A stretch of DNA of 33,157 nucleotides from Coprococcus sp. (GTDB lineage: Bacteria > Bacillota > Clostridia > Lachnospirales > Lachnospiraceae): NCBI GenBank assembly GCA_016297495.1, contig JAEDGN010000026.1, positions 1 to 33,157 on the forward strand. Reading direction: 5' to 3'. Positions 1 through 8,471 of this stretch are shown one piece after another (within the stretch, counting starts at the first letter, position 1; each line of letters opens with the position of its first letter). Both the position numbers and the translations under genes were made by a program. The notes beneath the pieces are model-generated. The model was not told where the DNA came from. It worked only from the letters and a program-made list of their open reading frames with translations, and searched no databases.

Positions 1-1130
1 TACAGGTCACCTGTTGTAAAGGAAGCCAGAGATTCACTGTACAGGGAGTATGGGGAAGTTGTACCGGCTTTGGTGATATTGCCTTTGTAAAGTTTAAACT
101 TAACTTCGCCGGTGACGTATTCCTGTGTGGATTCAACGAAAGCCTGAATGGCTTCACGCAGTGGTGTGAACCATTTGCCTTCATAGCATACCTGAGCCAG
201 TTTATTTCCCATTTCCTTTTTAACTTCAGCAGTTGCGCGGTCGAGAACCAGTTCTTCCAGCTGCTGATGGGCTTCCATCAGGATGGTTCCGCCCGGTGTC
301 TCGTAGATACCGCGGGATTTCATACCTACAACACGGTTTTCAACAATATCAACAATACCGATGCCGTGCTTGCCGCCCAGAGCATTCAATGTGCGGATAA
401 TGTCAGACACTTTCATTTTCTGTCCGTTTACAGATGTAGGCACTCCTTTTTCAAATGTCATGGTCACATATTCCGGTTCGTCCGGTGCTTCTTCCGGAGG
501 AACGGTAGCCAGCAGTACATGCTTGTAATTCGGCTCAAGAGACGGATCTTCAAGTTCAAGGCCCTCATGGCTTACATGCCACAGGTTCCGGTCACGGCTG
601 TAACTGCTGTCAACAGAAAATGGCAGGTCAATACCATGGGCTTTACAGTAATCAATTTCATCCTGACGGGATTTGATGGTCCAGACATCTGTCATTCTCC
701 AGGGAGCGATAACTTTAATATCCGGAGCAAGGGCTTTGATACTGAGCTCAAAACGTATCTGGTCGTTGCCCTTGCCTGTAGCTCCGTGGCAGATGGCAAC
801 AGCCCCTTCTTTTCTTGCAATTTCAACCAGCTTCTTGGCGATACCCGGACGGGCCATGGAAGTACCCAGTAAATACTTGTTCTCGTAAACGGCATTGGCC
901 TGTACACAAGGAACAATATAATCATCACAGAATTCATCAACGATATCTTCTATATATAATTTGGAAGCGCCGCTCAATTTGGCTCTCTCATCCAGACCGT
1001 TCAGCTCTTCGCCCTGACCGACATCGATGCAGCAGCAAACAACTTCATAATCAAATGTTTCTTTTAACCATGGAATAATTGTTGTTGTGTCAAGACCACC
1101 TGAATATGCTAATACGACTTTCTCTTTCAT
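1..1130 (-). CDS. argG: argininosuccinate synthase, 3' end cut off by window
   Basis: ArgG joins citrulline and aspartate using ATP to make argininosuccinate, the penultimate step of arginine synthesis, in the cytoplasm. Translating the minus strand from the ATG at 1130 gives MKEKVVLAYSGGLDTTTI, with the N-type ATP pyrophosphatase loop (SGGLDT) near residues 10-15. The family motif GATGKGNDQIRFE follows around residue 115. About 376 residues are present of roughly 400 expected, so only the C-terminal tail is missing. The start is supported by AGGAGG at 1139-1144 on the minus strand. The gene diverges from argC, and the shared intergenic region carries ARG-box-like sites, so arginine repression through ArgR is likely (inference). 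Identity is very secure. Confidence 0.97.
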   Translation of the reverse strand, partial: MKEKVVLAYSGGLDTTTIIPWLKETFDYEVVCCCIDVGQGEELNGLDERAKLSGASKLYIEDIVDEFCDDYIVPCVQANAVYENKYLLGTSMARPGIAKKLVEIARKEGAVAICHGATGKGNDQIRFELSIKALAPDIKVIAPWRMTDVWTIKSRQDEIDYCKAHGIDLPFSVDSSYSRDRNLWHVSHEGLELEDPSLEPNYKHVLLATVPPEEAPDEPEYVTMTFEKGVPTSVNGQKMKVSDIIRTLNALGGKHGIGIVDIVENRVVGMKSRGIYETPGGTILMEAHQQLEELVLDRATAEVKKEMGNKLAQVCYEGKWFTPLREAIQAFVESTQEYVTGEVKFKLYKGNITKAGTTSPYSLYSESLASFTTGDL

Positions 1131-1177
1131 TTTAAAATCCTCCTATGTAATGGAATGGTGTATTTCCATTCTAAAAA

Positions 1178-1201
1178 ATAATCTTTATTCATTTTGATTC
1201 A
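1178..1201. promoter_or_regulatory. weak ARG-box-like sites in argG leader
   Basis: Two overlapping matches to the ArgR half-site pattern TGAATWWWWATTCA lie on the minus strand: TGAATAAAGATTAT (1178-1191) and TGAATCAAAATGAA (1188-1201), each about 11 of 14. Their 10-bp offset is not the usual 21 bp, so only one could be used at a time. They sit downstream of the predicted argG start. This is weaker evidence than the pair at 1279-1313. Confidence 0.3.
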
Positions 1202-1232
1202 TGACAGGCTTAGCTGCCCCGTGCTCTCAATT

Positions 1233-1261
1233 ACTATACACCAGTACTTTAAATATTGCAA
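1233..1261 (-). promoter_or_regulatory. sigma-A promoter of argG
   Basis: On the minus strand TTGCAA (1256-1261) and TATAGT (1233-1238) are separated by exactly 17 bp, which predicts a transcript start near 1226 and a leader of about 95 nt. The leader contains a short inverted repeat, AATGGAA (1149-1155) with TTCCATT (1164-1170), just upstream of the ribosome binding site. The assignment rests on consensus match and position only. Confidence 0.6.
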
Positions 1262-1278
1262 TAGTTTTTTAGAAAAAA

Positions 1279-1313
1279 TGTATTTTTATTAATGTACAAT
1301 GCATAAATATTAA
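1279..1313. promoter_or_regulatory. tandem ARG boxes (ArgR operator) between argG and argC
   Basis: TGTATTTTTATTAA (1279-1292) and TGCATAAATATTAA (1300-1313) each match 12 of 14 positions of the ARG-box core TGAATWWWWATTCA. Their centres are 21 bp apart, the classic spacing of paired ARG boxes bound by one ArgR hexamer. They lie upstream of the argG -35 and upstream of argC, so one operator could serve both transcripts. The family rule is established; function here is inferred. The rest of 1131-1467 holds the argG promoter and leader and an AT-rich argC upstream region. I could not choose a convincing argC promoter: 1335-1340 TTTACT with 1358-1363 TAATAT is one weak option. Confidence 0.6.
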
Positions 1314-1467
1314 TTGTTTTTTTGATTTTGGTACTTTACTTAATGGATTATATGTATTAATATAGATAGAAGCCGGAAGGTACAGGTTTTTGAAGATGGT
1401 GCATCCGGGTAAAAGGAGTAACAACAGAAGGTACTTTGAAGTCTTTAAAGGATAAAGGAGCAGAAGA

Positions 1468-2508
1468 ATGATTAAAGTTGGTATTATTGGATCAACGGGT
1501 TATGCCGGACAGGAGCTGGTCCGTCTGCTGATACAGCATCCGGAAGCTGAGATTGTATGGTATGGCTCAAGAAGTTATATTGACAAGCCTTATGCTGATG
1601 TTTTCCAGAATATGTTCAGGATTGTGGATGATGTTTGTATGGATGATAATATGGAAGCACTGGCGAATGAAGTGGATGTAATATTTACAGCGACACCGCA
1701 GGGGTTATGTGCCTCTCTTGTAAATGAGGAGATATTGAGTAAGGTAAAGCTTATTGATTTGAGTGCAGATTTCCGTATCAAGGATGTGGGTGTTTACGAG
1801 AAATGGTATGGTATTGAACATAAAAGTCCTTCTTATATAGAAGAAGCAGTATATGGGCTTTGTGAGATCAACCGTGAGGATATCAGGGGAGCAAGACTCA
1901 TTGCCAATCCGGGTTGTTATACGACCTGCTCGATATTGACAATTTATCCACTGGTGAAGGAAGGGCTTATTGATCCGAATACAATCATTATTGATGCCAA
2001 GTCAGGAACTTCCGGTGCGGGACGCGGAGCCAAAACTGCCAACTTGTACTGTGAGGTCAATGAGAATATAAAAGCCTATGGTGTGGCAAGTCACCGTCAC
2101 ACACCGGAGATAGAGGAACAGCTGGGATATGCGGCAGGATATCCGATTGTTGTAAGCTTCACACCCCATCTGGTGCCGATGAACAGAGGTATTCTTGCAA
2201 CAGCATACGCTTCTTTGAAGGAAAACGTAACGGATGCAGATGTGAGAGCCGCTTATGAGAAATATTATGGTTCTGAAAAATTCATTCGTATTCTGAAACC
2301 GGGAGTGTGTCCGGAGACCCGTTGGGTAGAAGGCAGTAATTATGTAGATATTAATTATAAAATTGATCCGAGAACCAACCGTGTGATAATGATGGGCGCC
2401 ATCGATAATCTAGTGAAGGGAGCAGCCGGTCAGGCCGTTCAGAATATGAATCTGATCTTTGGTCTTGAAGAGAGCACAGGGCTTGATCTTGTGCCAATGT
2501 TCCCATAA
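1468..2508 (+). CDS. argC: N-acetyl-gamma-glutamyl-phosphate reductase
   Basis: ArgC reduces N-acetylglutamyl phosphate to the semialdehyde with NADPH, the third step of arginine synthesis. The 346-residue protein has the N-terminal dinucleotide-binding loop GSTGYAG (residues 8-14). The catalytic cysteine is C150 in NPGCYTT, and SGAGR plus SHRHTPEIEQ-type motifs follow. The length is normal for the family. AAGGAG at 1455-1460 supports the ATG. It is the first gene of the argC-GNAT-argJ-argB-argD run, and its upstream region contains the paired ARG boxes, so it is probably ArgR-controlled. Confidence 0.97.
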   Translation: MIKVGIIGSTGYAGQELVRLLIQHPEAEIVWYGSRSYIDKPYADVFQNMFRIVDDVCMDDNMEALANEVDVIFTATPQGLCASLVNEEILSKVKLIDLSADFRIKDVGVYEKWYGIEHKSPSYIEEAVYGLCEINREDIRGARLIANPGCYTTCSILTIYPLVKEGLIDPNTIIIDAKSGTSGAGRGAKTANLYCEVNENIKAYGVASHRHTPEIEEQLGYAAGYPIVVSFTPHLVPMNRGILATAYASLKENVTDADVRAAYEKYYGSEKFIRILKPGVCPETRWVEGSNYVDINYKIDPRTNRVIMMGAIDNLVKGAAGQAVQNMNLIFGLEESTGLDLVPMFP

Positions 2509-2535
2509 TGATGGGGCGGAAGGCAAGTTACATTT

Positions 2536-2985
2536 ATGTATTTAATTAGAACAATGACAATTGATGATTACGATCAGGTGGCAGCTCTCTGGTCGGAAAT
2601 CAAAGGTTTTGCCATCAGGAGCATTGATGATTCCAGAGAAGGTGTTGAACGTTTTTTAATGCGTAATCCAAATACGAGTGTGGTGGCTGAGATGGATGGC
2701 AGGATTGTGGGTTCTATCCTTTGCGGACATGACGGCCGTCAGGGATGCCTGTATCATGTTTGTGTGGCTGAAGCTTACCGGAAGCTGGGTATCGGCCGGA
2801 AGCTGGTGGCATGGACGATCGAAGCTTTGAAACAGGAGCATATTAATAAAGTCTATCTGATTGCTTTTACGAAGAATGAGGTGGGCAATGCGTTCTGGAA
2901 ACGCATAGGATGGAATTGCAGGGATGACAGAAACTACTACGATCTGATTCTGAATGAAGAGAATCTGACCGTATTCAATGATTAG
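2536..2985 (+). CDS. GNAT-family N-acetyltransferase within arg operon
   Basis: A 149-residue acetyltransferase of the GNAT fold that transfers acetyl from acetyl-CoA to an amine. The acetyl-CoA pyrophosphate loop RKLGIGR is at residues 82-88, preceded by the strand HVCVAEAYR. The segments RSIDDSREGVERFL and GHDGRQG resemble the YpeA-like subgroup. It sits between argC and argJ with short gaps, and argJ begins 15 nt after its stop, so cotranscription is likely. That position makes a role in N-acetylglutamate supply or another arginine-related acetylation possible, but the substrate cannot be read from sequence. A GGAAGG-like ribosome binding site lies rather far (about 13 nt) from the ATG. 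Confidence 0.88.
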   Translation: MYLIRTMTIDDYDQVAALWSEIKGFAIRSIDDSREGVERFLMRNPNTSVVAEMDGRIVGSILCGHDGRQGCLYHVCVAEAYRKLGIGRKLVAWTIEALKQEHINKVYLIAFTKNEVGNAFWKRIGWNCRDDRNYYDLILNEENLTVFND

Positions 2986-2999
2986 AATTGGAGGACAAG

Positions 3000-4223
3000 A
3001 TGAAATATATAGAAGGCGGTGTAACCGCGGCAAAGGGATTTCAGGCTTCCAGTGCAGCAGCGGGAATCAAGTATCAGGGACGGACAGATATGGCAATGAT
3101 TTATAGTGAAGTGCCATGTGTGGCAGCAGGAACCTTTACAACGAATATTGTTAAGGCGGCTCCGGTGAAATGGGACCGGCAGGTGGTCTGTGAATCTGAT
3201 TATGCTCAGGCTGTTGTGTGTAACAGCGGTATTGCCAATGCGTGTACAGGTGTTCAGGGCATGGCCTATTGCAGGGAAACAGCTGCAAAAGCGGCAGAGG
3301 TTCTTGGTATTGCAGAGAATACTGTACTGGTGGCTTCGACAGGGGTTATCGGCATGCAGTTGAAAATGGACAGAATTGCAGCCGGCATCGATATGCTGGT
3401 ACCGGCCCTGGATGGCGGCATTGAAGCAGGTCATCAGGCTGCCAGAGCAATTATGACGACAGATACGGTGCCGAAGGAAGTGGCTGTAACCTTTGAGATT
3501 GGCGGCAGAACAGTGACTGTGGGCGGTATGTGCAAGGGTTCAGGCATGATTCATCCGAATATGTGCACGATGCTGGGATTTATTACGACGGATGCCTGCA
3601 TTACAAAGGAACTGCTTCAGGATGCGCTTAGTGAGGATATAAAAGATACATATAATATGGTCTCTGTTGATGGGGATACATCCACCAATGATACGGTACT
3701 TTTATTGGCCAACGGTCAGGCAGGCAATGTGGTGATCGACAGCAAGAATGAAGATTATCAGGCTTTTTGTGAGGCACTTCACGCTGTCAATGCAGCTCTT
3801 TGCAAAAAAATTGCCGGAGACGGAGAGGGGGCATCCGCTCTCTTTGAAGTGAAGATTATTGGTGCGGCCACAAAGGCTCAGGCTGTAACTCTCAGTAAAT
3901 CCGTTGTTACATCCAGCCTGGTAAAGACAGCCATCTGCGGTCATGATGCCAACTGGGGACGTATTCTCTGTGCCATGGGATATTCCGGTGCTGAATTTGA
4001 TCCGGAAAAGGTTGACCTGTTCTTTGAAAGTGCAGCGGGACGTATTCAGATCATGAAGGATGGTATTGCAGCTGATTACAGCGAGGAAGAGGCCACCAGA
4101 ATTTTGTCGGAACCGGAGGTTACGGCCATCGCTGATATTAAGATGGGCAGTGAGGAAGCAACTGCCTGGGGCTGCGATCTTACTTATGATTATATTAAGA
4201 TTAATGCGGATTATCGTTCATAG
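3000..4223 (+). CDS. argJ: glutamate N-acetyltransferase / amino-acid acetyltransferase
   Basis: ArgJ moves the acetyl group from N-acetylornithine to glutamate, recycling it in the arginine pathway. Some members also make acetylglutamate from acetyl-CoA. The 407-residue proenzyme cuts itself before a threonine that becomes the catalytic N-terminus; here this is T190 in SGMIHPNMCTMLGF, with cysteine where many homologues have alanine just before the cut. I chose the ATG at 3000 over an in-frame TTG at 2988 because GGAGG (2990-2994) lies five bases upstream of it and the TTG would overlap that site. The C-terminus ends normally in KINADYRS. Confidence 0.96.
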   Translation: MKYIEGGVTAAKGFQASSAAAGIKYQGRTDMAMIYSEVPCVAAGTFTTNIVKAAPVKWDRQVVCESDYAQAVVCNSGIANACTGVQGMAYCRETAAKAAEVLGIAENTVLVASTGVIGMQLKMDRIAAGIDMLVPALDGGIEAGHQAARAIMTTDTVPKEVAVTFEIGGRTVTVGGMCKGSGMIHPNMCTMLGFITTDACITKELLQDALSEDIKDTYNMVSVDGDTSTNDTVLLLANGQAGNVVIDSKNEDYQAFCEALHAVNAALCKKIAGDGEGASALFEVKIIGAATKAQAVTLSKSVVTSSLVKTAICGHDANWGRILCAMGYSGAEFDPEKVDLFFESAAGRIQIMKDGIAADYSEEEATRILSEPEVTAIADIKMGSEEATAWGCDLTYDYIKINADYRS

Positions 4224-4275
4224 GATAGGATCCTGAATAGCCGATAATTTAAACAATAAAACAAGGAGAATAATT

Positions 4276-5178
4276 ATGGAAAAAGATATGAGTCAGTACC
4301 TGTCAAAAGCAGAGGTATTGATCGAGGCTCTGCCGTATATTCAGCGGTTCAACCGAAAGATCATTGTTATCAAATACGGCGGCAGTGCCATGATGAATGA
4401 AGAACTGAAGAAGAGTGTTATTGCCGACGCGGTATTATTGAAGCTGGTAGGTTTTAAGCCGATTATCGTTCACGGCGGCGGCAAGGAAATCAGCCGCTGG
4501 GTCAGCAAGGTGGGCATGGAGGCGCGTTTTGTCAATGGTCTTCGTGTGACCGATGAAGCAACCATGGAAATTGTTGAGATGGTCCTGAACAAGGTTAACA
4601 AGAGCCTTGTACAGATGGTACAGGAGCTGGGAGTTAAAGCTGTCGGTATCAGCGGCAAGGACGGCGGCCTTCTGAAGGTAAAGAAGAAATATTCGGGCGG
4701 TGAGGATATAGGCTTTGTGGGAGAGATTACAGAGGTCACACCGAAGGTACTCTATGATCTGATTGAGAAGGATTTCCTGCCGATTGTATGTCCAATTGGC
4801 ATGGATGAGGATTTCAACACCTACAATATCAATGCCGATGATGCTGCCTGTGAGATAGCCAAGGCTGTCAATGCTGAGAAACTGGCATTCCTTACAGATA
4901 TCGAAGGTGTTTACAAGGACCCGAAGGATCCTTCCACACTGATATCCGAGCTTTCCTGTGAAGAGGCCCATGCACTGATTGAAGATGGTTTTATCGGCGG
5001 CGGGATGCTTCCGAAACTGAATAATTGTATAGAGGCGATTGAGAACGGTGTTTCCCGTGTACATATTCTGGACGGCCGCATTCCACACTGCCTCCTTCTG
5101 GAAATATTTACGAATAAAGGTATTGGTACTGCAATCTTGGGCAGTTCAGAAAGCAGGTATTATAATGAAGAGCAATAA
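4276..5178 (+). CDS. argB: acetylglutamate kinase (arginine-sensitive type)
   Basis: ArgB phosphorylates N-acetylglutamate with ATP, usually the committed and feedback-controlled step of the cyclic arginine pathway. Visible motifs are KYGGSAM (glycine-rich loop), HGGGKEIS (substrate site) and GISGKDGG. The protein has 300 residues. It carries an N-terminal helix of the form AEVLIEALPYIQRF and a C-terminal HCLLLEIFTNKGIGT segment. Both are features of the hexameric, arginine-inhibited kinases (established for the family), so feedback inhibition is expected. An AAGGAG site precedes the ATG. The gene end overlaps argD by 14 bp. Confidence 0.96.
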   Translation: MEKDMSQYLSKAEVLIEALPYIQRFNRKIIVIKYGGSAMMNEELKKSVIADAVLLKLVGFKPIIVHGGGKEISRWVSKVGMEARFVNGLRVTDEATMEIVEMVLNKVNKSLVQMVQELGVKAVGISGKDGGLLKVKKKYSGGEDIGFVGEITEVTPKVLYDLIEKDFLPIVCPIGMDEDFNTYNINADDAACEIAKAVNAEKLAFLTDIEGVYKDPKDPSTLISELSCEEAHALIEDGFIGGGMLPKLNNCIEAIENGVSRVHILDGRIPHCLLLEIFTNKGIGTAILGSSESRYYNEEQ

Positions 5179-6361
5179 AGAGATTATGGATTATGCTGAA
5201 GAGGCAATCCTTCATACGTATAATCGTTTTCCTGTCATACTGGATCACGGAGATGGTGTTTATCTTTATGATGTAGAGGGAAAAAAATATCTGGATTTTG
5301 CAGCAGGTATTGCTGTGTGTGCATTCGGTTATAATGTGAAGGAATATAATGATGCGTTAAAAGCCCAGATTGACAGGCTGATTCATGTTTCCAATCTGTA
5401 TTATACGGAGCCGATGGCAGAGGCAGCCCATAAATTGACGGAGGCCTGTGGGCTAAAGAAAGTCTTTTTCACAAACAGCGGTACAGAGGCAATTGAGGGG
5501 GCTATAAAACTGGCCCGCAAATATGCATGGACAAGGGACAACGGATCTACAGATCATGAGATTATTGCCATGAATCATTCCTTCCATGGAAGAAGTATCG
5601 GCGCTCTTTCAGTAACGGGCAATCCCCATTATCAGGAGGCTTTTAAGCCGCTGATTGATAAGGTGGTTTTTGCGGAATATAATAATCTGGAAGATGTAAT
5701 CTCAAAAATTACGGATAAAACCTGTGCCATTATCATGGAGACGATTCAGGGAGAAGGCGGTATCTATCCGGCAGATAAGGAATTCCTTCAGGGAATCCGT
5801 AAGATCTGCGATGAGAAAGATATTCTTCTTATCCTGGATGAGATTCAGTGTGGTATGGGACGTACGGGCAAGATGTTTGCCTATGAGTATTATGATGTGA
5901 AGCCGGATATTCTGACTGTTGCAAAGGCTCTTGGATGTGGTGTTCCGGTCGGCGCATTTGTAGCAGGAGAAAAGGTGGAAAAGGCCATGGTGGCCGGTGA
6001 TCACGGTTCGACTTACGGCGGCAATCCGCTGGCAGCAGCTGCTGCCAATGTGGTTTTTGACATGTTTAAAAGCAGAAATATTCTGGACAATGTCAATGAA
6101 GTGGGCGGCTATCTGGAGCAGAAGCTGCTGTCTCTGGTTGAAAAATATGATTTTATTAAAGAGACAAGAGGAATGGGTCTGATGCGGGGACTTGAATTTG
6201 ATATCCCGGTGGGAGATATTGTCTCTAAATGTATTGCATCCGGGTTATTGATTATTTCGGCGGGAGCCAATATTATTCGTTTTGTTCCACCGCTTGTCAT
6301 TACGAAAGAGCATGTGGATGAGATGTTTACAGCACTGGATGGTGTGCTTGCTCAATTATAA
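5165..6361 (+). CDS. argD: acetylornithine aminotransferase
   Basis: ArgD is a PLP-dependent class III aminotransferase that turns N-acetylglutamate semialdehyde into N-acetylornithine. The 398-residue protein has NSGTEAIEGAIKLAR (PLP phosphate region), HGRSIGALS, LDEIQCGMGRTG, and the PLP lysine K254 in TVAKALGCG. I chose the ATG at 5165, giving MKSNKEIMDYAEEAIL. An in-frame extension back to 5039 lies inside argB and looks non-coding. The overlap with argB suggests translational coupling, because the ribosome binding site is poor. A strong terminator follows. Confidence 0.95.
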   Translation: MKSNKEIMDYAEEAILHTYNRFPVILDHGDGVYLYDVEGKKYLDFAAGIAVCAFGYNVKEYNDALKAQIDRLIHVSNLYYTEPMAEAAHKLTEACGLKKVFFTNSGTEAIEGAIKLARKYAWTRDNGSTDHEIIAMNHSFHGRSIGALSVTGNPHYQEAFKPLIDKVVFAEYNNLEDVISKITDKTCAIIMETIQGEGGIYPADKEFLQGIRKICDEKDILLILDEIQCGMGRTGKMFAYEYYDVKPDILTVAKALGCGVPVGAFVAGEKVEKAMVAGDHGSTYGGNPLAAAAANVVFDMFKSRNILDNVNEVGGYLEQKLLSLVEKYDFIKETRGMGLMRGLEFDIPVGDIVSKCIASGLLIISAGANIIRFVPPLVITKEHVDEMFTALDGVLAQL

Positions 6362-6378
6362 ATCCAGTCCGTACAGAT

Positions 6379-6430
6379 AAAAAATTGTCATGAAAGAGGC
6401 AGAAACAGCCATTTCATGACAATTTTTTTT
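6379..6430 (+). terminator. intrinsic terminator after argD
   Basis: A perfect 17-bp stem (6379-6395 paired with 6412-6428, core ATTGTCATGAAA / TTTCATGACAAT) with a 16-nt loop ends in a run of eight T. It closes the arginine operon. Confidence 0.92.
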
Positions 6431-6440
6431 AATGTGTAAA

Positions 6441-6520
6441 GTTAACATAACTTTGGTAAGGCTGAAAATAGTAATTCTATAAAATCAACAGATAAAAAAT
6501 AAAACAGTTAACATAACTTA
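6441..6520. repeat. repeated GTTAACATAACTT motif upstream of phosphate transporter
   Basis: The 13-mer GTTAACATAACTT occurs exactly at 6441-6453 and 6508-6520, with a related CTAACATGA at about 6533. The core TTAACA resembles PhoP/PhoB boxes of Firmicutes. The downstream gene is a phosphate transporter, so control by phosphate limitation is plausible (inference). The rest of 6431-6660 is AT-rich. A possible promoter is TTGTCA at 6565 with TAAAGT at 6588 (17-bp spacer). Confidence 0.45.
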
Positions 6521-6660
6521 TGTTTTGGATTTCTAACATGAGCGAAAGAACAGGAAAAAAAGACTTGTCAATGGATAAATTTTATATTAAAGTGAGTATT
6601 GGTATATTTTACAAATATTTTACAAAAAATACACATAAGTAAAATCAAGGAGAAAATACG

Positions 6661-8322
6661 ATGAATGTTTCTGGTATGGTTTTAGGACTTATTGGAGGTC
6701 TGGGCCTGTTCCTCTATGGTATGAGATTGATGAGTGACAGCCTTGAGAAGGTTGCGGGTGCGAAGCTCCGTGGAATTCTTGAACTTTTTACGAAGAACAA
6801 ATACGTTGGCATTATTGTGGGTATTGTTTTTACGGCAATCATTCAGTCTTCGAGTGCAGCGACAGTCATGGTTGTCAGTTTTGTCAATGCCGGTCTGATG
6901 AATCTGTTTCAGGCCAGCGGTGTGATTTACGGTGCCAATATAGGTACAACTGTTACATCACAGCTGGTATCTTTTAATTTATCACAGTATGCACCGCTAT
7001 TTATTATGATTGGTGTATTGATGCTGATGATTTTCAAGAATCCGACAGTGAAAAAAGCCGGTGAGGTGATCATTGGTTTTGGTATTTTGTTTCTGGGTAT
7101 CAGTACGATGTCATCTTCAATGAGTTCTTTAAAAGAACTGCCGGTAATTCAGAGCATATTTACCTCATTGGATAACCGCTTTCTGGCATTGCTGTTGGGA
7201 CTGGTCATTACGGCTGTTGTACAGAGTTCATCCGTAACGGTCAGTATCGTACTGCTGCTGGCACAGCAGGGCCTGCTTCCGTTGAAAATGTGCTTTTTTA
7301 TCATTCTCGGATGTAATATCGGCGCCTGTATGTCTGCCATGCTGGCAAGTTTAAGCGGTAAGAAAAATGCCAAAAGGGCTGCGCTTATCCATTTGCTTTT
7401 CAATATCATCGGTTCCATTATTATGGCTGTTATTTTACTGTTGGGATCGGATGCTGTTGAAAAGCTGATCATGGCAATATCCGGTGCTGACCTGGGTCGA
7501 TGTGTTGCCAATACGCATACCATATTCAAGGTATTCCAGGTTATTATCCTGATGCCGTTTATGAATGCCATTGTACATATGACCTATATGATCGTTCCGG
7601 GCGAGGATGAAGAAACCGAGGATAAGTATGAAATGCAGTATATTGGAGATGGTTATAGTCTGACATCTCCGACGGCTATTCCACAGGTTTCCAGAGAAAT
7701 CAATCGTATGGGTGAGATTGCTATTAAAAATCTGGAAAAAGCACTCGACGCTTTGCTGGCAAGAGATGATGCCAAGGCCAGAGAGGTTTTTGAAGTCGAA
7801 AAGAAGATTGATTATATGAATAAAGAGATCACGGATTATCTAGTTCATGTCAATCAGATCAGTCTTCCGGTGGATGACCGGAAGAAACTGGGCGGTCTGT
7901 TTCATGTGGTCAGTGATATAGAGCGTGTTGGAGACCATGCCGAGAATATAGCTGAAGATGTGGAGAAGCTGATTGGTATGAATGAAATGATTTCCGGCGA
8001 GGCTGGAAAGGAAATCCGTGAAATGCAGGATATGACTGTTCGTATTCTCTATTTGTCCCTGGATATGTTCAATCATAACGATGATACGCATCTTAAAGAA
8101 ATACTGGATTTGGAAAATGCCATTGACCGTAAGGAGAGAGAACTGCAGAATCTGCATGTCAAACGACTGACGGATGGCGAATGTTCAGCACAGTTAGGAA
8201 TGATGTTCTCTGATCTGGCATCTAATCTTGAACGTGTGGCCGATCATGCAACGAATATTGCATTTTCTATTCTGGAAGAGGACCCGGAAGGAGAAAAGGC
8301 CCCAAAAGTAGAATTGGCATAA
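6661..8322 (+). CDS. Na+/phosphate cotransporter family protein with PhoU-like C-terminal domain
   Basis: A 553-residue inner-membrane protein of the NptA/YjbB type, expected to use the sodium gradient to move inorganic phosphate. The membrane part (about residues 1-315) contains the duplicated family motif, QSSSA at 62-66 and QSSSV at 188-192, each in a hydrophobic repeat. After a linker, residues about 345-540 are soluble and helical, with two PhoU-like repeats (SDIERVGDHAENIAE and LASNLERVADHATNIA). The ATG follows AAGGAG at about 6648. It stands alone between two hairpins. Pho-box-like repeats upstream suggest phosphate control. Transport direction (uptake or efflux) cannot be told from sequence. 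Confidence 0.93.
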   Translation: MNVSGMVLGLIGGLGLFLYGMRLMSDSLEKVAGAKLRGILELFTKNKYVGIIVGIVFTAIIQSSSAATVMVVSFVNAGLMNLFQASGVIYGANIGTTVTSQLVSFNLSQYAPLFIMIGVLMLMIFKNPTVKKAGEVIIGFGILFLGISTMSSSMSSLKELPVIQSIFTSLDNRFLALLLGLVITAVVQSSSVTVSIVLLLAQQGLLPLKMCFFIILGCNIGACMSAMLASLSGKKNAKRAALIHLLFNIIGSIIMAVILLLGSDAVEKLIMAISGADLGRCVANTHTIFKVFQVIILMPFMNAIVHMTYMIVPGEDEETEDKYEMQYIGDGYSLTSPTAIPQVSREINRMGEIAIKNLEKALDALLARDDAKAREVFEVEKKIDYMNKEITDYLVHVNQISLPVDDRKKLGGLFHVVSDIERVGDHAENIAEDVEKLIGMNEMISGEAGKEIREMQDMTVRILYLSLDMFNHNDDTHLKEILDLENAIDRKERELQNLHVKRLTDGECSAQLGMMFSDLASNLERVADHATNIAFSILEEDPEGEKAPKVELA

Positions 8323-8336
8323 AAACAGAAAATTAT

Positions 8337-8397
8337 AAGCAGCTGGTAACTATTCAGCCTATATATGTTTTGAAAGACTGAATAGTACCGGCTGCTT
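8337..8397 (+). terminator. long hairpin after the phosphate transporter, probable terminator
   Basis: The arm at 8337-8357 (AAGCAGCTGGTAACTATTCAG, split as AAGCAGCTGG plus TAACTATTCAG) pairs with 8378-8397 through about 20 bp, with one bulged A and one G-U pair. It lacks a clear T-run (TTTCAAATT follows), so it may be a weak terminator or an mRNA-stabilising structure. Confidence 0.55.
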
Positions 8398-8408
8398 TCA
8401 AATTGGGC

Positions 8409-8437
8409 TGTACAGAACCGGGAAAAATTATTATAAT
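8409..8437 (+). promoter_or_regulatory. promoter of thioesterase-fur-HAD operon
   Basis: TGTACA (8409-8414) and a perfect TATAAT (8432-8437) with a 17-bp spacer precede the three overlapping genes. The -35 matches four of six positions. Confidence 0.5.
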
Positions 8438-8471
8438 AGAAAGAAAAATGAGAATAACAGGGTGATTTAAT

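Noticed and set aside
267..1078. Plus-strand frames across 267-1078
   Set aside because: They are shadows of argG on the minus strand, which reads continuously as argininosuccinate synthase.
1149..1170. Short inverted repeat in the argG leader considered as a riboswitch or attenuator
   Set aside because: Only a 7-bp arm, no T-run and no alternative pairing found; too small to call a riboswitch or T-box.
4435..5088. 217-residue frame antisense to argB
   Set aside because: Antisense shadow of a conserved gene, with no start signal or recognisable domain.
5039..5164. 42-residue N-terminal extension of argD
   Set aside because: It lies wholly inside argB in another frame and does not resemble aminotransferase N-termini; the ATG at 5165 gives the expected start.
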